Shown: in pieces, positions 7,656 through 15,790 of the stretch | Position numbering within the stretch: position 1 is the first letter of the stretch | Layout of the letters: each line of letters starts with the position of its first letter | IMG/VR virus record: IMGVR_UViG_3300004463_000209 | Location: 1 to 51,752 of that record | DNA length: 51,752 bases | Reading direction: 5' to 3' (one strand) | Source of the DNA: a virus | Made by a program: the position numbers and the translations under genes | The notes under the pieces: model-generated | Databases searched by the model: none | What the model saw: the letters and a program-made list of their open reading frames with translations, nothing else | What the model was told of the DNA's origin: nothing

Positions 7656-7806
7656 TGCAGAAAGATTTGAGAAAAGTATAGATCATTTTCCGAATGTATG
7701 CGCTAGTTGCAAATACTTCGATATGTCGAATACTTTCTGCAAAACACATGAATTAAAATTATCACCTAAAACTCCAAAGTGTGATAAATGGAGATATGCT
7801 TTTTAA
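7639..7806 (+). CDS. Cysteine-motif protein, 55 aa, overlapping SSB-like gene
   Basis: ATG 7639 lies within the end of the SSB-like gene and overlaps it by 17 bases in another frame; a GTG at 7612 is less likely. Cysteines and histidine are spaced CASCKYF...CKTHELKL...CDKW, a short zinc-binding module common in phage proteins. It ends just before the alternative hairpins at 7814. Function unknown. Confidence 0.65.
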   Translation: MCYPFDAERFEKSIDHFPNVCASCKYFDMSNTFCKTHELKLSPKTPKCDKWRYAF

Positions 7807-7813
7807 ACAAAGA

Positions 7814-7878
7814 GGAACCAACTATGTTGGTTCCTTGCCAAATGCTACCGATAATGGTCGGTGGTGTTTTGCAAGGAA
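7814..7878 (+). promoter_or_regulatory. Mutually exclusive leader hairpins before primase-helicase
   Basis: GGAACCAAC (7814-7822) pairs perfectly with GTTGGTTCC (7826-7834). The 3' arm bases TTCCTTGC (7831-7838) can instead pair with GCAAGGAA (7871-7878), enclosing a small ACCGA/TCGGT hairpin (7847-7851 with 7858-7862). The two folds cannot coexist at 7831-7834. The region lies between the 7806 stop and the start at 7898, so it is a candidate switch for expression of the next gene. No U-run follows either hairpin, so translation control is more likely than termination. Confidence 0.5.
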
Positions 7879-7897
7879 TCTAAGGGGAGAGAAAGCC

Positions 7898-10810
7898 ATG
7901 AAGGGAAAATTTTTATACCACTTTTTTTCACAGAGAGAGAATATACAATCCCCAAACTACAAAGGTGAGATTCAAGTACGTTGTCCATTCCCACATGATA
8001 AAGGAGGTTTGGAAGAAAGACCAAGTGCTTTTATCAACATCGAGAACGGACTTTTTAAATGCTTTACCTGTCAGGCTGAAGGTCGTTTCAACAACGGTGG
8101 TATGGGTGAGTTAGGGTTCGTCCGAGAATACTATGGTATAACTTATGATGATGCGGTTAAGTTTATGCGTAGTTTATCTTGGGAAAGTAGAGAAGATTGG
8201 AAAACAGCTACGAAAAACCTCTTAGGGAATACGGAATTGATGCAATATCTAAGTAATCGGGGGATTACTACAGATGTAATTGAAACATACGGGTTAGGAT
8301 ATGTAGGAGATGGGATAGCGTATCCGATATACGTGCATGGAATTTGCGTAGATGTGCGTACATACAACATTAATCCCGACAAAGAAAAGAATGAACCTAA
8401 GATCAAAGGTCGTGCGGGCTCCACTACGATGCTTTACCCATTCGACCACTGGAAAGAAACAGAATCAGAGGTAACAATCTTCAATGCAGGAGAAAATGAT
8501 ACGCTCCTCATGCGGAAACATGGTTTCAACGCACTTACATCTACATTAGGTGAAGGCTCGATACCTAAGATGCTGCTGAAGTTTTTTTCCGGAAAGAAAG
8601 TCATAGTCTTATATGATTGTGATGCAGCAGGAGACAGCGCATCTATGAAAATCGCTTTCTACCTGAAGGAAGCCGGAGCCGATGTGTTCATAGCTGATCT
8701 TCGGAACGTTGGTCTTACAGGTGAGAAGGATGATAAAGACATAACTGACTACTTTATCAAACATAATGGGTCGGCTGAAGAACTACAGAAAAAGGTACTA
8801 GATATAGCATATCCATTTACCGATGAGATGTTAAAACAAGTGAAGAATCGAGAATTTCCCTTAGTTGATTTATGGGACGTACATGATGGAGAATATCGTG
8901 GTCGGAGGTTATCAAGTCGGGTATTGATGATCGGGATGCCGGAAATGATTCCACTAGGGATTCCATCTATCATAGAGGGTCAATGTGGAAATGCGGTACT
9001 TGATGAAAAAGGATTGTCTCCTTGCCATAACTGTAGTTTTCGAGACGGTGAGAGTCAGCTATGGGATTTGAACGAAAAGGAACTACAGCATGTGATTCCA
9101 CTATCAGACCACAATGAGGATAAGATGAATTCCTACATCAAGAATCGTATCTTCCAAGTACCGAAAAAGTGTCCTGAAAGTTTCTTCTCCATCTTCAACA
9201 TCATTAGTGAGAAAAAGGTACAGAAAGTATACTTGAATCCAGATGTTGAGTCGGAAAGCGAACTACTAGGGTATAAAGATGCAATAGCCTTTGCCTACGT
9301 ATTAGAGAATGAGGAAAAAATGGTCATGGCCAATGGTGGTCGCTATCGGATATTCTTCAAACGGTATACACATTTCAATGATTCAACGATGAACCTCATC
9401 ATAGACCACTTTGAAAACTCCGATAACAGTCTGAATACCTTTGAAGTGACGGATGAGATCATGGAGGATTTAAAGCAATTTCAAGGTCATCCGAATGAAG
9501 CTGTGAGCGCTAGGGTGGAACACATCAAGGAGTTAATCGGGAATCAAGCGCATGAAATGACTATCATGGCTACTGACCTTGTGTATCATAGCGTATTGGA
9601 CTTCAAGTTCGGTAAGGAAATCATCAAAGGTCATCCTGAAGGACTCATCATAGGTGCTCCGAATACCGCTAAGTCATCCGTTTCAAGATTCATGCAGAAA
9701 TACTACGGGATGGGTAACTTCAAAGGTGTGAAAGGTGATACTTTTGCCGGATTAGTTGGTGGAGCAGAGCAGCAGAACGGAAAGAAGTGGAATATCAAAT
9801 GGGGTGCTATCCCACGAAACAATGGTGGAATGTTGATCTTAGATGAATTATCCGGCTTGAATCGTGAAGTTATCAAGCAAATGACATTCGTTCGTAGTGA
9901 ACGGATTGCTGAAATCACTAAGATTGCAGAAGGACGAGCGCAGGCCAAGACTCGATTGCTATGGATTTCCAATCCGGCAGTTATGAAAAGCGGGAAGTCT
10001 CGGAACATGACGGACTACACGAATGGAGTTGACATTACCAGGGAGTTAGTTGGCTCCAATGAGGACATTAGACGTTTTGACTTCATCATTACGCTACCGT
10101 CTATGGGATATGTCAGTCAGTTTGGTGAAAACGGTGAGGACTTAGAAGCATATGTGGGTGGAATTAGTGAGTCACATCGTAACTTGATACGTTGGGCGTG
10201 GACTCGTAAGGCTCACAACATCAAGTTTGACCATCTCATAGCTTGGTATATCGAGAAAGAAAACATCCGAATAAACAACAAGTTCTATGATGGAAGTGAC
10301 TTACACATCCTGGGGAACGTAGGAGCGCAGAAGTTGGCTCGTATAGCCGTTTCTGTAGCTGCTATGTGCTTCAGTCATGATGGAACAGGTGAAAATGTAT
10401 TCGTAAAGAAAGAACACGTAGATTGGGCAGTTCAATTTATTGAAAAATGCTACGACAACGATGTGTTCAGACTTCCGGCCTATGTTGAGCAAGAAAAACT
10501 CATGAATAATACGAATGATGAAGTCAATGCTCACTTTGCTAAGTTAGCGAGTGCGGGAGATTTAATCATATATTCCTTAGAACATCAAGGATATTGTAGT
10601 ATGAGGAACCTGCAAATCATATCAGGATTGTCACATGAGGACTTTGGAACCATCATCAATCAGATGGTGAAATTGTATCTTGTTCGTATTAATGGTGACT
10701 CGTTAATATCAACTGGACGGTTCCGCAAGGCATTAGCTGTATACAAAAAGCACTATGAACGCAAAGACCCAAAAGGGATGAGTGAGAAAGCATTTAACAC
10801 ACCTAAATAG
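7898..10810 (+). CDS. Primase-helicase fusion: DnaG-type primase plus MCM-type AAA+ helicase
   Basis: A 970-residue replisome enzyme that would unwind the fork and lay down primers. The N-terminus is a CHC2-like zinc finger (Cys29, His33, Cys55, Cys58), followed by a TOPRIM domain (GENDTLL near 197, LYDCDAAGD near 237). After a central region comes an AAA+ domain with MCM signatures: Walker A GAPNTAKSS (about 584), Walker B GGMLILDELSGL (about 645), sensor ISNP, and arginine-finger segment NEDIRRFDF (about 720). A C-terminal winged-helix is likely. ATG 7898 follows AAGGGGAGAG; the 39 upstream in-frame codons are the structured leader. Confidence 0.87.
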   Translation: MKGKFLYHFFSQRENIQSPNYKGEIQVRCPFPHDKGGLEERPSAFINIENGLFKCFTCQAEGRFNNGGMGELGFVREYYGITYDDAVKFMRSLSWESREDWKTATKNLLGNTELMQYLSNRGITTDVIETYGLGYVGDGIAYPIYVHGICVDVRTYNINPDKEKNEPKIKGRAGSTTMLYPFDHWKETESEVTIFNAGENDTLLMRKHGFNALTSTLGEGSIPKMLLKFFSGKKVIVLYDCDAAGDSASMKIAFYLKEAGADVFIADLRNVGLTGEKDDKDITDYFIKHNGSAEELQKKVLDIAYPFTDEMLKQVKNREFPLVDLWDVHDGEYRGRRLSSRVLMIGMPEMIPLGIPSIIEGQCGNAVLDEKGLSPCHNCSFRDGESQLWDLNEKELQHVIPLSDHNEDKMNSYIKNRIFQVPKKCPESFFSIFNIISEKKVQKVYLNPDVESESELLGYKDAIAFAYVLENEEKMVMANGGRYRIFFKRYTHFNDSTMNLIIDHFENSDNSLNTFEVTDEIMEDLKQFQGHPNEAVSARVEHIKELIGNQAHEMTIMATDLVYHSVLDFKFGKEIIKGHPEGLIIGAPNTAKSSVSRFMQKYYGMGNFKGVKGDTFAGLVGGAEQQNGKKWNIKWGAIPRNNGGMLILDELSGLNREVIKQMTFVRSERIAEITKIAEGRAQAKTRLLWISNPAVMKSGKSRNMTDYTNGVDITRELVGSNEDIRRFDFIITLPSMGYVSQFGENGEDLEAYVGGISESHRNLIRWAWTRKAHNIKFDHLIAWYIEKENIRINNKFYDGSDLHILGNVGAQKLARIAVSVAAMCFSHDGTGENVFVKKEHVDWAVQFIEKCYDNDVFRLPAYVEQEKLMNNTNDEVNAHFAKLASAGDLIIYSLEHQGYCSMRNLQIISGLSHEDFGTIINQMVKLYLVRINGDSLISTGRFRKALAVYKKHYERKDPKGMSEKAFNTPK

Positions 10811-10832
10811 AGATAAGGGGAGAATGATACGT

Positions 10833-12557
10833 ATGTTGTTCTATGATGCAGAGGTTACGAAGTTTGATTGGATGTTTTGTATAAAGGATACTGAAACAAG
10901 AACCACTCACAAGATCATCAATGACAGAGATAAGTTGATCGAACTATATGAGAAACACAAGAATGACATTTGGGTAGGTTTCAATTCCAGATTTTATGAT
11001 GTTTACATCGTCAAGTCAATTATTTGTGGATTCAATCCATATGATGTTTCACAATACATCATCGAGAAGGACATGGGAGGTTGGTCTTATTCCGATAAGT
11101 TCCAACAAATCCAGTTATTCAACTTCGATTTAATGACCACAATGCACGGTTTGAAGCAACTTGAAGCATTTATGGGTAGTAGTATTCAAGAGACTTCAAT
11201 CCCCTTCGACATAGATAGAAAACTAACTCCTGAAGAATTAGAGGAAATGTTTGAATACTGTAATCATGACGTTAATCAAACAATGTGGGTGTTTCAAGGT
11301 AGAAAAGATGATTTTACTTCACAAATTGATTTGATTAAGGAGTTCAATCTTCCGGCCAAACACTTCAGTAAAACAAAGGCTCAACTATCGGCTATGATCT
11401 TAGGAGCAATCAAATCATACCGTAGTGATGAGTTTGACATTTCCATTCCTACGACTCTACGAGTTGAAAAATACAAACACATCGTAGATTGGTATAAGAA
11501 TAAAGACAACATGGATTACGAAAAGAAACTCATCATAGATGTTGCGGGCGTTCCTCATGTGTTTGCATGGGGAGGAATACATGGAGCAATACCAAACTAC
11601 AAAGGTGAAGGAATCTACGTCAACATGGATGTAAAATCCTACTATCCGGCTCTTATGATTGAATACAACTATCTAAGTCGGAACGTATTGAGTTCTGAGA
11701 AATACCGTAGAATTCGTGATATGCGATTGGATTTGAAAAGTAAAGATGACCCTAGGGAGAAACCTTATAAGATCGTATTAAATGCAACCTACGGAGCCAT
11801 GAAAGATAAGTACAACAATCTCTATGACCCACTCATGGCTAATAATGTATGTGTGGCCGGACAATTGCTTCTACTGGATTTGATTGAACACTTAGAACCT
11901 CATTGCCAGGTGATTCAAAGTAATACGGATGGGGTTATGGTGAAGATTGAAAAAATGGAGGACTTTGAAGTTATCAAATCCGTAGCTGCTGAATGGGAAA
12001 AACGAGTACACATGGAATTAGAATTTGAGTTTTTCTCAAAAGTGTATCAGGGTGACGTTAACAATTACATTTTCGTTCCTGAAGGTGAATTGTACGACAA
12101 GAAGGGTAAGCCGAGATGGAAAACTAAGGGTGCTTATGTGAAGAAACTAAGTAACCTAGACAACGATCTTCCGATTGTGAATAAGGCCATTGTTGATTAT
12201 TTTGTAAAAGGTATACCGATTGAAACAACAATCAATGAATCCAATTCCTTAGTTGATTTCCAAAAGGTTGTAAAAGTATCTAGGAAGTATCAATATGCGC
12301 TACATGGTGAAAACAAAGTGCAAGAGAAAGTTCTTAGAGTATTTGCTTCCAATCGTGAGGAAGATGGAGGAATCACTAAGGTTCATGTGAACGGGAAACC
12401 CGCTAAGGTTGGGAATACTCCTGAGAAATGCTTCATAGATAATTCAGACATAAAAGAAAAAGGTATACCGGAATACTTAGACCGTAATTGGTACATTGAA
12501 ACAGCTAAGAGTCGAGCAAAGAAATTTAACGGAGGAAAGGTGATTGCTAATGTATGA
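10833..12557 (+). CDS. Small family B DNA polymerase
   Basis: A 574-residue replicative polymerase with proofreading. Exonuclease motifs: YDAEVTKFD (Exo I), FNSRFYD (Exo II) and YCNHDV (Exo III). Polymerase motifs: DVKSYYPALM (motif A, Dx2SLYP type), KIVLNATYGAMK (motif B, Kx3NSxYG type) and SNTDGVMVKI (motif C, a single-Asp variant of DTDS). The size is close to phi29 polymerase, yet a DnaG-type primase lies upstream, so priming by RNA is more likely than by a terminal protein. ATG 10833 has AAGGGGAG ten bases upstream; ATG 10824 is only one base from it. Confidence 0.87.
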   Translation: MLFYDAEVTKFDWMFCIKDTETRTTHKIINDRDKLIELYEKHKNDIWVGFNSRFYDVYIVKSIICGFNPYDVSQYIIEKDMGGWSYSDKFQQIQLFNFDLMTTMHGLKQLEAFMGSSIQETSIPFDIDRKLTPEELEEMFEYCNHDVNQTMWVFQGRKDDFTSQIDLIKEFNLPAKHFSKTKAQLSAMILGAIKSYRSDEFDISIPTTLRVEKYKHIVDWYKNKDNMDYEKKLIIDVAGVPHVFAWGGIHGAIPNYKGEGIYVNMDVKSYYPALMIEYNYLSRNVLSSEKYRRIRDMRLDLKSKDDPREKPYKIVLNATYGAMKDKYNNLYDPLMANNVCVAGQLLLLDLIEHLEPHCQVIQSNTDGVMVKIEKMEDFEVIKSVAAEWEKRVHMELEFEFFSKVYQGDVNNYIFVPEGELYDKKGKPRWKTKGAYVKKLSNLDNDLPIVNKAIVDYFVKGIPIETTINESNSLVDFQKVVKVSRKYQYALHGENKVQEKVLRVFASNREEDGGITKVHVNGKPAKVGNTPEKCFIDNSDIKEKGIPEYLDRNWYIETAKSRAKKFNGGKVIANV

Positions 12558-12921
12558 CTACGATCAAATTCATAAGTATGGTTATGTTCCCATTGGTGAA
12601 TTATCAAATATGATTGTAGAAGCTATCACGCAATTAGCTACGTTGGGAAAAGGTCGTACTGAAATCTCTAGGATACTTCGGATGAGTCGCAATACTCTTA
12701 ATCAGTACATTGATGAACACAATATCCAAGTCATAGATGCTCGCTCGACATTGAAAACAAAACCACGTAAGTTATTAGGTAGAACGATTGAAGAATACCA
12801 GGAGTTATGTAAGACATATAATAACGCTGAGATATGTGAGTTATGGGATACAAATATGGTGACACTTAGAATATGGCGTAAAGAACAAGGACTCACCATT
12901 CGTAAAGGAAACATACGATAA
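12550..12921 (+). CDS. Helix-turn-helix DNA-binding protein, 123 aa
   Basis: ATG 12550 overlaps the polymerase stop and has GGAGGAAAGG upstream. A helix-turn-helix is visible at KGRTEISRILRMSRNTLNQY (about 36-55), resembling resolvase/transposase-type DNA-binding domains. A second possible one (NNAEICELWDTNMVTLRIW) is near the C-terminus. Two tandem HTH units suggest a sequence-specific DNA-binding role such as origin or promoter recognition. Family not named. Confidence 0.7.
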   Translation: MYDYDQIHKYGYVPIGELSNMIVEAITQLATLGKGRTEISRILRMSRNTLNQYIDEHNIQVIDARSTLKTKPRKLLGRTIEEYQELCKTYNNAEICELWDTNMVTLRIWRKEQGLTIRKGNIR

Positions 12922-12975
12922 ATACTTGATTTTGTCGTAATTGAATAAAACTATGTAACAGAAAGGGGATTTAAA

Positions 12976-13344
12976 ATGCCTAACAAAACACCTTTACAAG
13001 TAGGTCAAAAGGTATGGTTAGAAACAACACACAGACATGGGTGTGACGTTCGTTACGAAGATGAACCTTGCGAAATGATTGTATTGGAAGCGAACAAAAC
13101 AAGTGCCTATATATGTCATAATGAACAATCAAAAGTACGTTATAAAGTTGAGCAAAAGACACATCAAGTTAAATATTCAATTCCAGATGGTCGATCATAT
13201 CGTCTGTGGTTGTCTAAAGAAGACTATCATCAAAATGTTATTTACGAGAAAGAAACTAAAGAATTACGGCAAAAGTTACACAATACCATCGATGTTATGA
13301 GTTTGAGCCAGCTAAAATCATTACACGATTCATTGTTTAACTGA
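12976..13344 (+). CDS. Hypothetical protein, 122 aa
   Basis: ATG 12976 follows AGAAAGGGG. Sequence starts MPNKTPLQVGQKVWLETT, with a basic, beta-rich middle and a helical C-terminus (SLSQLKSLHDSLF). An N-terminal GQKVWLE strand pattern resembles small SH3-like folds, but this is only an impression. The intergenic sequence before it resembles that at 51160 (ACTTGATTTTGT). Function unknown. Confidence 0.7.
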   Translation: MPNKTPLQVGQKVWLETTHRHGCDVRYEDEPCEMIVLEANKTSAYICHNEQSKVRYKVEQKTHQVKYSIPDGRSYRLWLSKEDYHQNVIYEKETKELRQKLHNTIDVMSLSQLKSLHDSLFN

Positions 13345-13366
13345 AATCCGATTTGGTGGTGAAGTA

Positions 13367-13492
13367 ATGGGTAAATGTTCTGATTGCTATATTTTTGTCA
13401 AATTGAATTGGGATGCGGGTTGCTACGATAAAGAAACAGAAGAACCGAAAGAACCTTGTTTTATTAAAGAACCAATTAAAAAAGAAGATTAA
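13367..13492 (+). CDS. Cysteine-containing small protein, 41 aa
   Basis: ATG 13367 follows GGTGGTGAAG. The peptide (MGKCSDCYIFVKLNWDAG) has a CxxC followed by single cysteines (GCYD, EPCF), a C4 zinc-binding arrangement, and an acidic/lysine tail. It is preceded by an AAATCCGATTTGG intergenic motif and followed by ACAGAATCCGATTG, the recurrent spacer motif of the small-gene blocks. Function unknown. Confidence 0.65.
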   Translation: MGKCSDCYIFVKLNWDAGCYDKETEEPKEPCFIKEPIKKED

Positions 13493-13524
13493 AACAGAAT
13501 CCGATTGCGTAGGAGGCTATGAGT

Positions 13525-13755
13525 ATGGACTTGAAATTAGAAAGACTCGAAATTGAATTAGCAGAGATAAACAAACTTATGGATTGTGCTTTCTCATTAG
13601 TGCAACAAGGAAAAATAACAGATGAAGATTACGATAAATTAACTGCCTATCCTTTCAGAAAGAGAACAGAAGTTAAAAACAAGATTGATCGACTAAAAGA
13701 GGGAAATTCAAAAAATCTAAACGGTGGTATCAATGCACCAAAGACTTTTCTATAG
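13525..13755 (+). CDS. Coiled-coil small protein, 76 aa
   Basis: AGGAGG at 13511-13516 fits ATG 13525 (eight bases) better than ATG 13519 (two bases). The sequence (MDLKLERLEIELAEINKL) is an amphipathic helix pair, probably a dimeric coiled coil. It is the last rightward gene before a bidirectional terminator that separates it from the leftward FtsK cassette. No named family. Confidence 0.7.
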   Translation: MDLKLERLEIELAEINKLMDCAFSLVQQGKITDEDYDKLTAYPFRKRTEVKNKIDRLKEGNSKNLNGGINAPKTFL

Positions 13756-13771
13756 ATTCCGAATTGAGTAA

Positions 13772-13804
13772 AAAAGAGGTTACGCATAAGCGCTAACCTC
13801 TTTT
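13772..13804. terminator. Bidirectional terminator between convergent genes
   Basis: AAAAGAGGTTA (13772-13782) pairs perfectly with TAACCTCTTTT (13794-13804), with an inner CGC/GCG extension. A-rich and U-rich flanks lie on both sides, so it can stop transcription from the rightward 13525 gene and the leftward cassette. The stop codon of the leftward gene lies inside the stem. Confidence 0.85.
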
Positions 13805-14358
13805 AATTGGGAAAAACTAATGGTTTCTAAGGTGAATCCTTCATGAATGGTTAGTTTGAAATTCATATCGGTAACTAAGGTGAAAGTCGTAGCATCGTGC
13901 GCTCTCTTGAAATAGGAGTCTACGAAGTTATTCACCTTCTGCTGCATATCTTTGTTTGAGATACGGGAGCGTTGTATCTCAACGATGTATGATTTACCCT
14001 TTTCATCCTTATAATAAATATCAGGTCGATATGAATGTCCATTGAGAGAAGGTTCGATGACAAATGTTTGAGGGTATTTTGCGTGAATGTAGAAGTCGGC
14101 TATCGCCATCCAGTGTTCAATGTGTGTACTTCTAGGGTGAATGAGGGTAGGATTTGGCATGTAGATGTATTGATTTTCTCTTGGTTGTGGAATTGCGGTG
14201 ATATGAGTATCCCTAGCCAATCTTTTCAGGACTCGATTCACCGTCATTGTAGGTCGTGCTACGTCCGAGCAAGTCATGATTGCTAATTGATTGCGACTCA
14301 AGACTTTGAATTCCCGTAGTAATCTGATTATCAATTTGTCTCTCCAACTGAGTGCCAT
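13780..14358 (-). CDS. Replication-relaxation family protein
   Basis: A 192-residue protein of the 'replication-relaxation' type found with FtsK-like ATPases on Bacillus plasmids and mobile elements. An N-terminal winged helix (SWRDKLIIRLLREFKVLSRN, then ARPTMTVNRVLKRLARD) is followed by a nuclease-like core with YRPDIYYKDEKG and YIVEIQRS, which resembles a PD-(D/E)xK fold (Asp then ExQ). ATG 14358 follows GGAGG by ten bases, so it overlaps the end of the FtsK-like gene by 146 bases in another frame. Likely acts on DNA together with the FtsK-like protein. Confidence 0.75.
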   Translation of the reverse strand: MALSWRDKLIIRLLREFKVLSRNQLAIMTCSDVARPTMTVNRVLKRLARDTHITAIPQPRENQYIYMPNPTLIHPRSTHIEHWMAIADFYIHAKYPQTFVIEPSLNGHSYRPDIYYKDEKGKSYIVEIQRSRISNKDMQQKVNNFVDSYFKRAHDATTFTLVTDMNFKLTIHEGFTLETISFSQLKEVSAYA

Positions 14359-15472
14359 ATTTCTTGAACCTCCTAGCGATTTCTTCACATTGTTTTGGAT
14401 TAATGTACGGAACCTGGACTGTTTCCATGATTCCATCTAAGAGGATGGCTCTCCCTTTGATTCCTCCGAGGTAAGCGCAGTCCTCTGAACCTATGATGAG
14501 TTTACTATTGTTTTCATCAGCAGTCGTAAGTCCCATACGTGCTATGATGTTGGCCTTGATTCTTGGTTTGAGGACGGTAGTTGCATCCGGCCTTTGTGTA
14601 GCTAAGATGATATGAACATCTACGTAGCTATAGGTTTCAATGAGTTCCATAACGACTTCCTGTATTTCTTCAATGTCAGCAAGTCGAGCGTATTCATCTA
14701 TGATGAGAATGATTGGTTCCATTGGTTCATCGGGATAAACTTCTCTGAAGTGTTTGAGGTCGATAACGTTTCCCTTCTCTTTCAGAAGGTCTTTTCTCCG
14801 TTTAGCTTCTATGAGAATGTCATTTAACATTTGGATGGTTTCATTTACATCATCAGTGAGGTTGATATTCGGGAACATGTAGAAGTCGGATGCTTTCGTG
14901 GTGCTAAGGTGTACCTGTAGTTTTCCTTTCATCCCTTCCATGATGGAGGATAGCAGGAGTCTAAGGAATACGGTCTTGCCTGTTCGTGCTGCTCCTCCCA
15001 CTAGGAGATGCCAACTTGCTTCATCATAGAGGTCGAAGTGGATGAGTCCGAAGTGAGACATGAGTGGAACCTTTAGTCCGTCCGTTATCATGCTAGGGGA
15101 AAAGGATATTTTCTCATTGAGGTCTTTTTTACCGATGTGCATTTCACAATCCCTCCCAAAGATATGTTTGAATTTAATCTTACACCATAGGTCTTGCTCG
15201 ATAGCCGGAATCACTTTTTTGAAAGAAGCTATGGTGATTCCTTGCGGTAGTCTGAGTTTGAGATGGAATCCGTAGTCAGTTTTATCGTACTTAGTGAGTT
15301 CCACGAATGTAGTTTCATCTATGATCTTATGAGTCTGTAGGCTCCTACGGAAATCATCTAAGAAGTAATCAGGTTCGGGTGGTGGAGTGAAATACGCTTT
15401 GAGTTGCCTGTATCCCATCGTAGCAAGTGAACCGACTGTCAGAACTGCACCGAGAATAGGCGTAATAAACAC
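14213..15472 (-). CDS. FtsK/SpoIIIE-like DNA translocase
   Basis: A 419-residue membrane-anchored DNA-pumping ATPase. Start is GTG 15472, eight bases after AAGGGGG. An N-terminal hydrophobic stretch (ITPILGAVLTVGSLATMGY) anchors it. Walker A is GGAARTGKTVFL (about residues 158-169), Walker B PIILIIDEYARL, and the FtsK-type ILATQRPDA motif follows. It lacks the gamma domain and long linker of cellular FtsK, like plasmid and ICE TcpA/FtsK coupling ATPases. Forms a leftward cassette with 15439-15657 and 13780-14358. Could move phage or episome DNA; role inferred. Confidence 0.83.
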   Translation of the reverse strand: MFITPILGAVLTVGSLATMGYRQLKAYFTPPPEPDYFLDDFRRSLQTHKIIDETTFVELTKYDKTDYGFHLKLRLPQGITIASFKKVIPAIEQDLWCKIKFKHIFGRDCEMHIGKKDLNEKISFSPSMITDGLKVPLMSHFGLIHFDLYDEASWHLLVGGAARTGKTVFLRLLLSSIMEGMKGKLQVHLSTTKASDFYMFPNINLTDDVNETIQMLNDILIEAKRRKDLLKEKGNVIDLKHFREVYPDEPMEPIILIIDEYARLADIEEIQEVVMELIETYSYVDVHIILATQRPDATTVLKPRIKANIIARMGLTTADENNSKLIIGSEDCAYLGGIKGRAILLDGIMETVQVPYINPKQCEEIARRFKKYGTQLERQIDNQITTGIQSLESQSISNHDLLGRSTTYNDGESSPEKIG

Positions 15473-15657
15473 ATATATACCCCCTTGAATACGTATACGT
15501 ACAGATTTGCACCACCAAACATGGAAAATACGAGTTCAAGCAACATACTAAGTGCTAATATCTTAGTAACTGTAAGTGCAACCTGTAGTGGTTTTACATC
15601 TTCTTTCTTTTCTACGACTACATTCTGCACTGGAATACCTTGAATCTTGATAACCAT
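15439..15657 (-). CDS. Membrane peptide of the FtsK cassette, 72 aa
   Basis: ATG 15657 follows AGGAGG. One or two hydrophobic segments (LTVTKILALSMLLELVFSMFGGANLYVYVF) mark a membrane protein. It overlaps the FtsK-like start by 34 bases, so the two are coupled, and it may assist anchoring. It is the first gene of the leftward cassette, divergent from the 15732 promoter. No named family. Confidence 0.65.
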   Translation of the reverse strand: MVIKIQGIPVQNVVVEKKEDVKPLQVALTVTKILALSMLLELVFSMFGGANLYVYVFKGVYMCLLRLFSVQF

Positions 15658-15731
15658 GACATAACCTCCTCTATCTAATACATGATATGCAAATCGCTTA
15701 GAAAATATATCTAGTCCCTGTATAATTTATC

Positions 15732-15760
15732 TTGTTATGGAATATTAAGTATGCTATACT
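15732..15760 (+). promoter_or_regulatory. Early promoter before recoded RuvC-like gene
   Basis: TTGTTA (15732-15737), a 17-base spacer TGGAATATTAAGTATGC and TATACT (15755-15760). The AATATTAAGTATG core matches the promoter operators at 4946 and 7087. It is divergent from the FtsK cassette and starts the resolvase-ThyX-PhoH operon. Confidence 0.75.
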
Positions 15761-15790
15761 TAATGAAAATAGACTAAAGGAAGTGGTCGT

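Noticed and set aside
12980-13162. Leftward 60-codon ORF opposite the 12976 gene
   Set aside because: No ribosome site and fully antisense to a better-supported gene.
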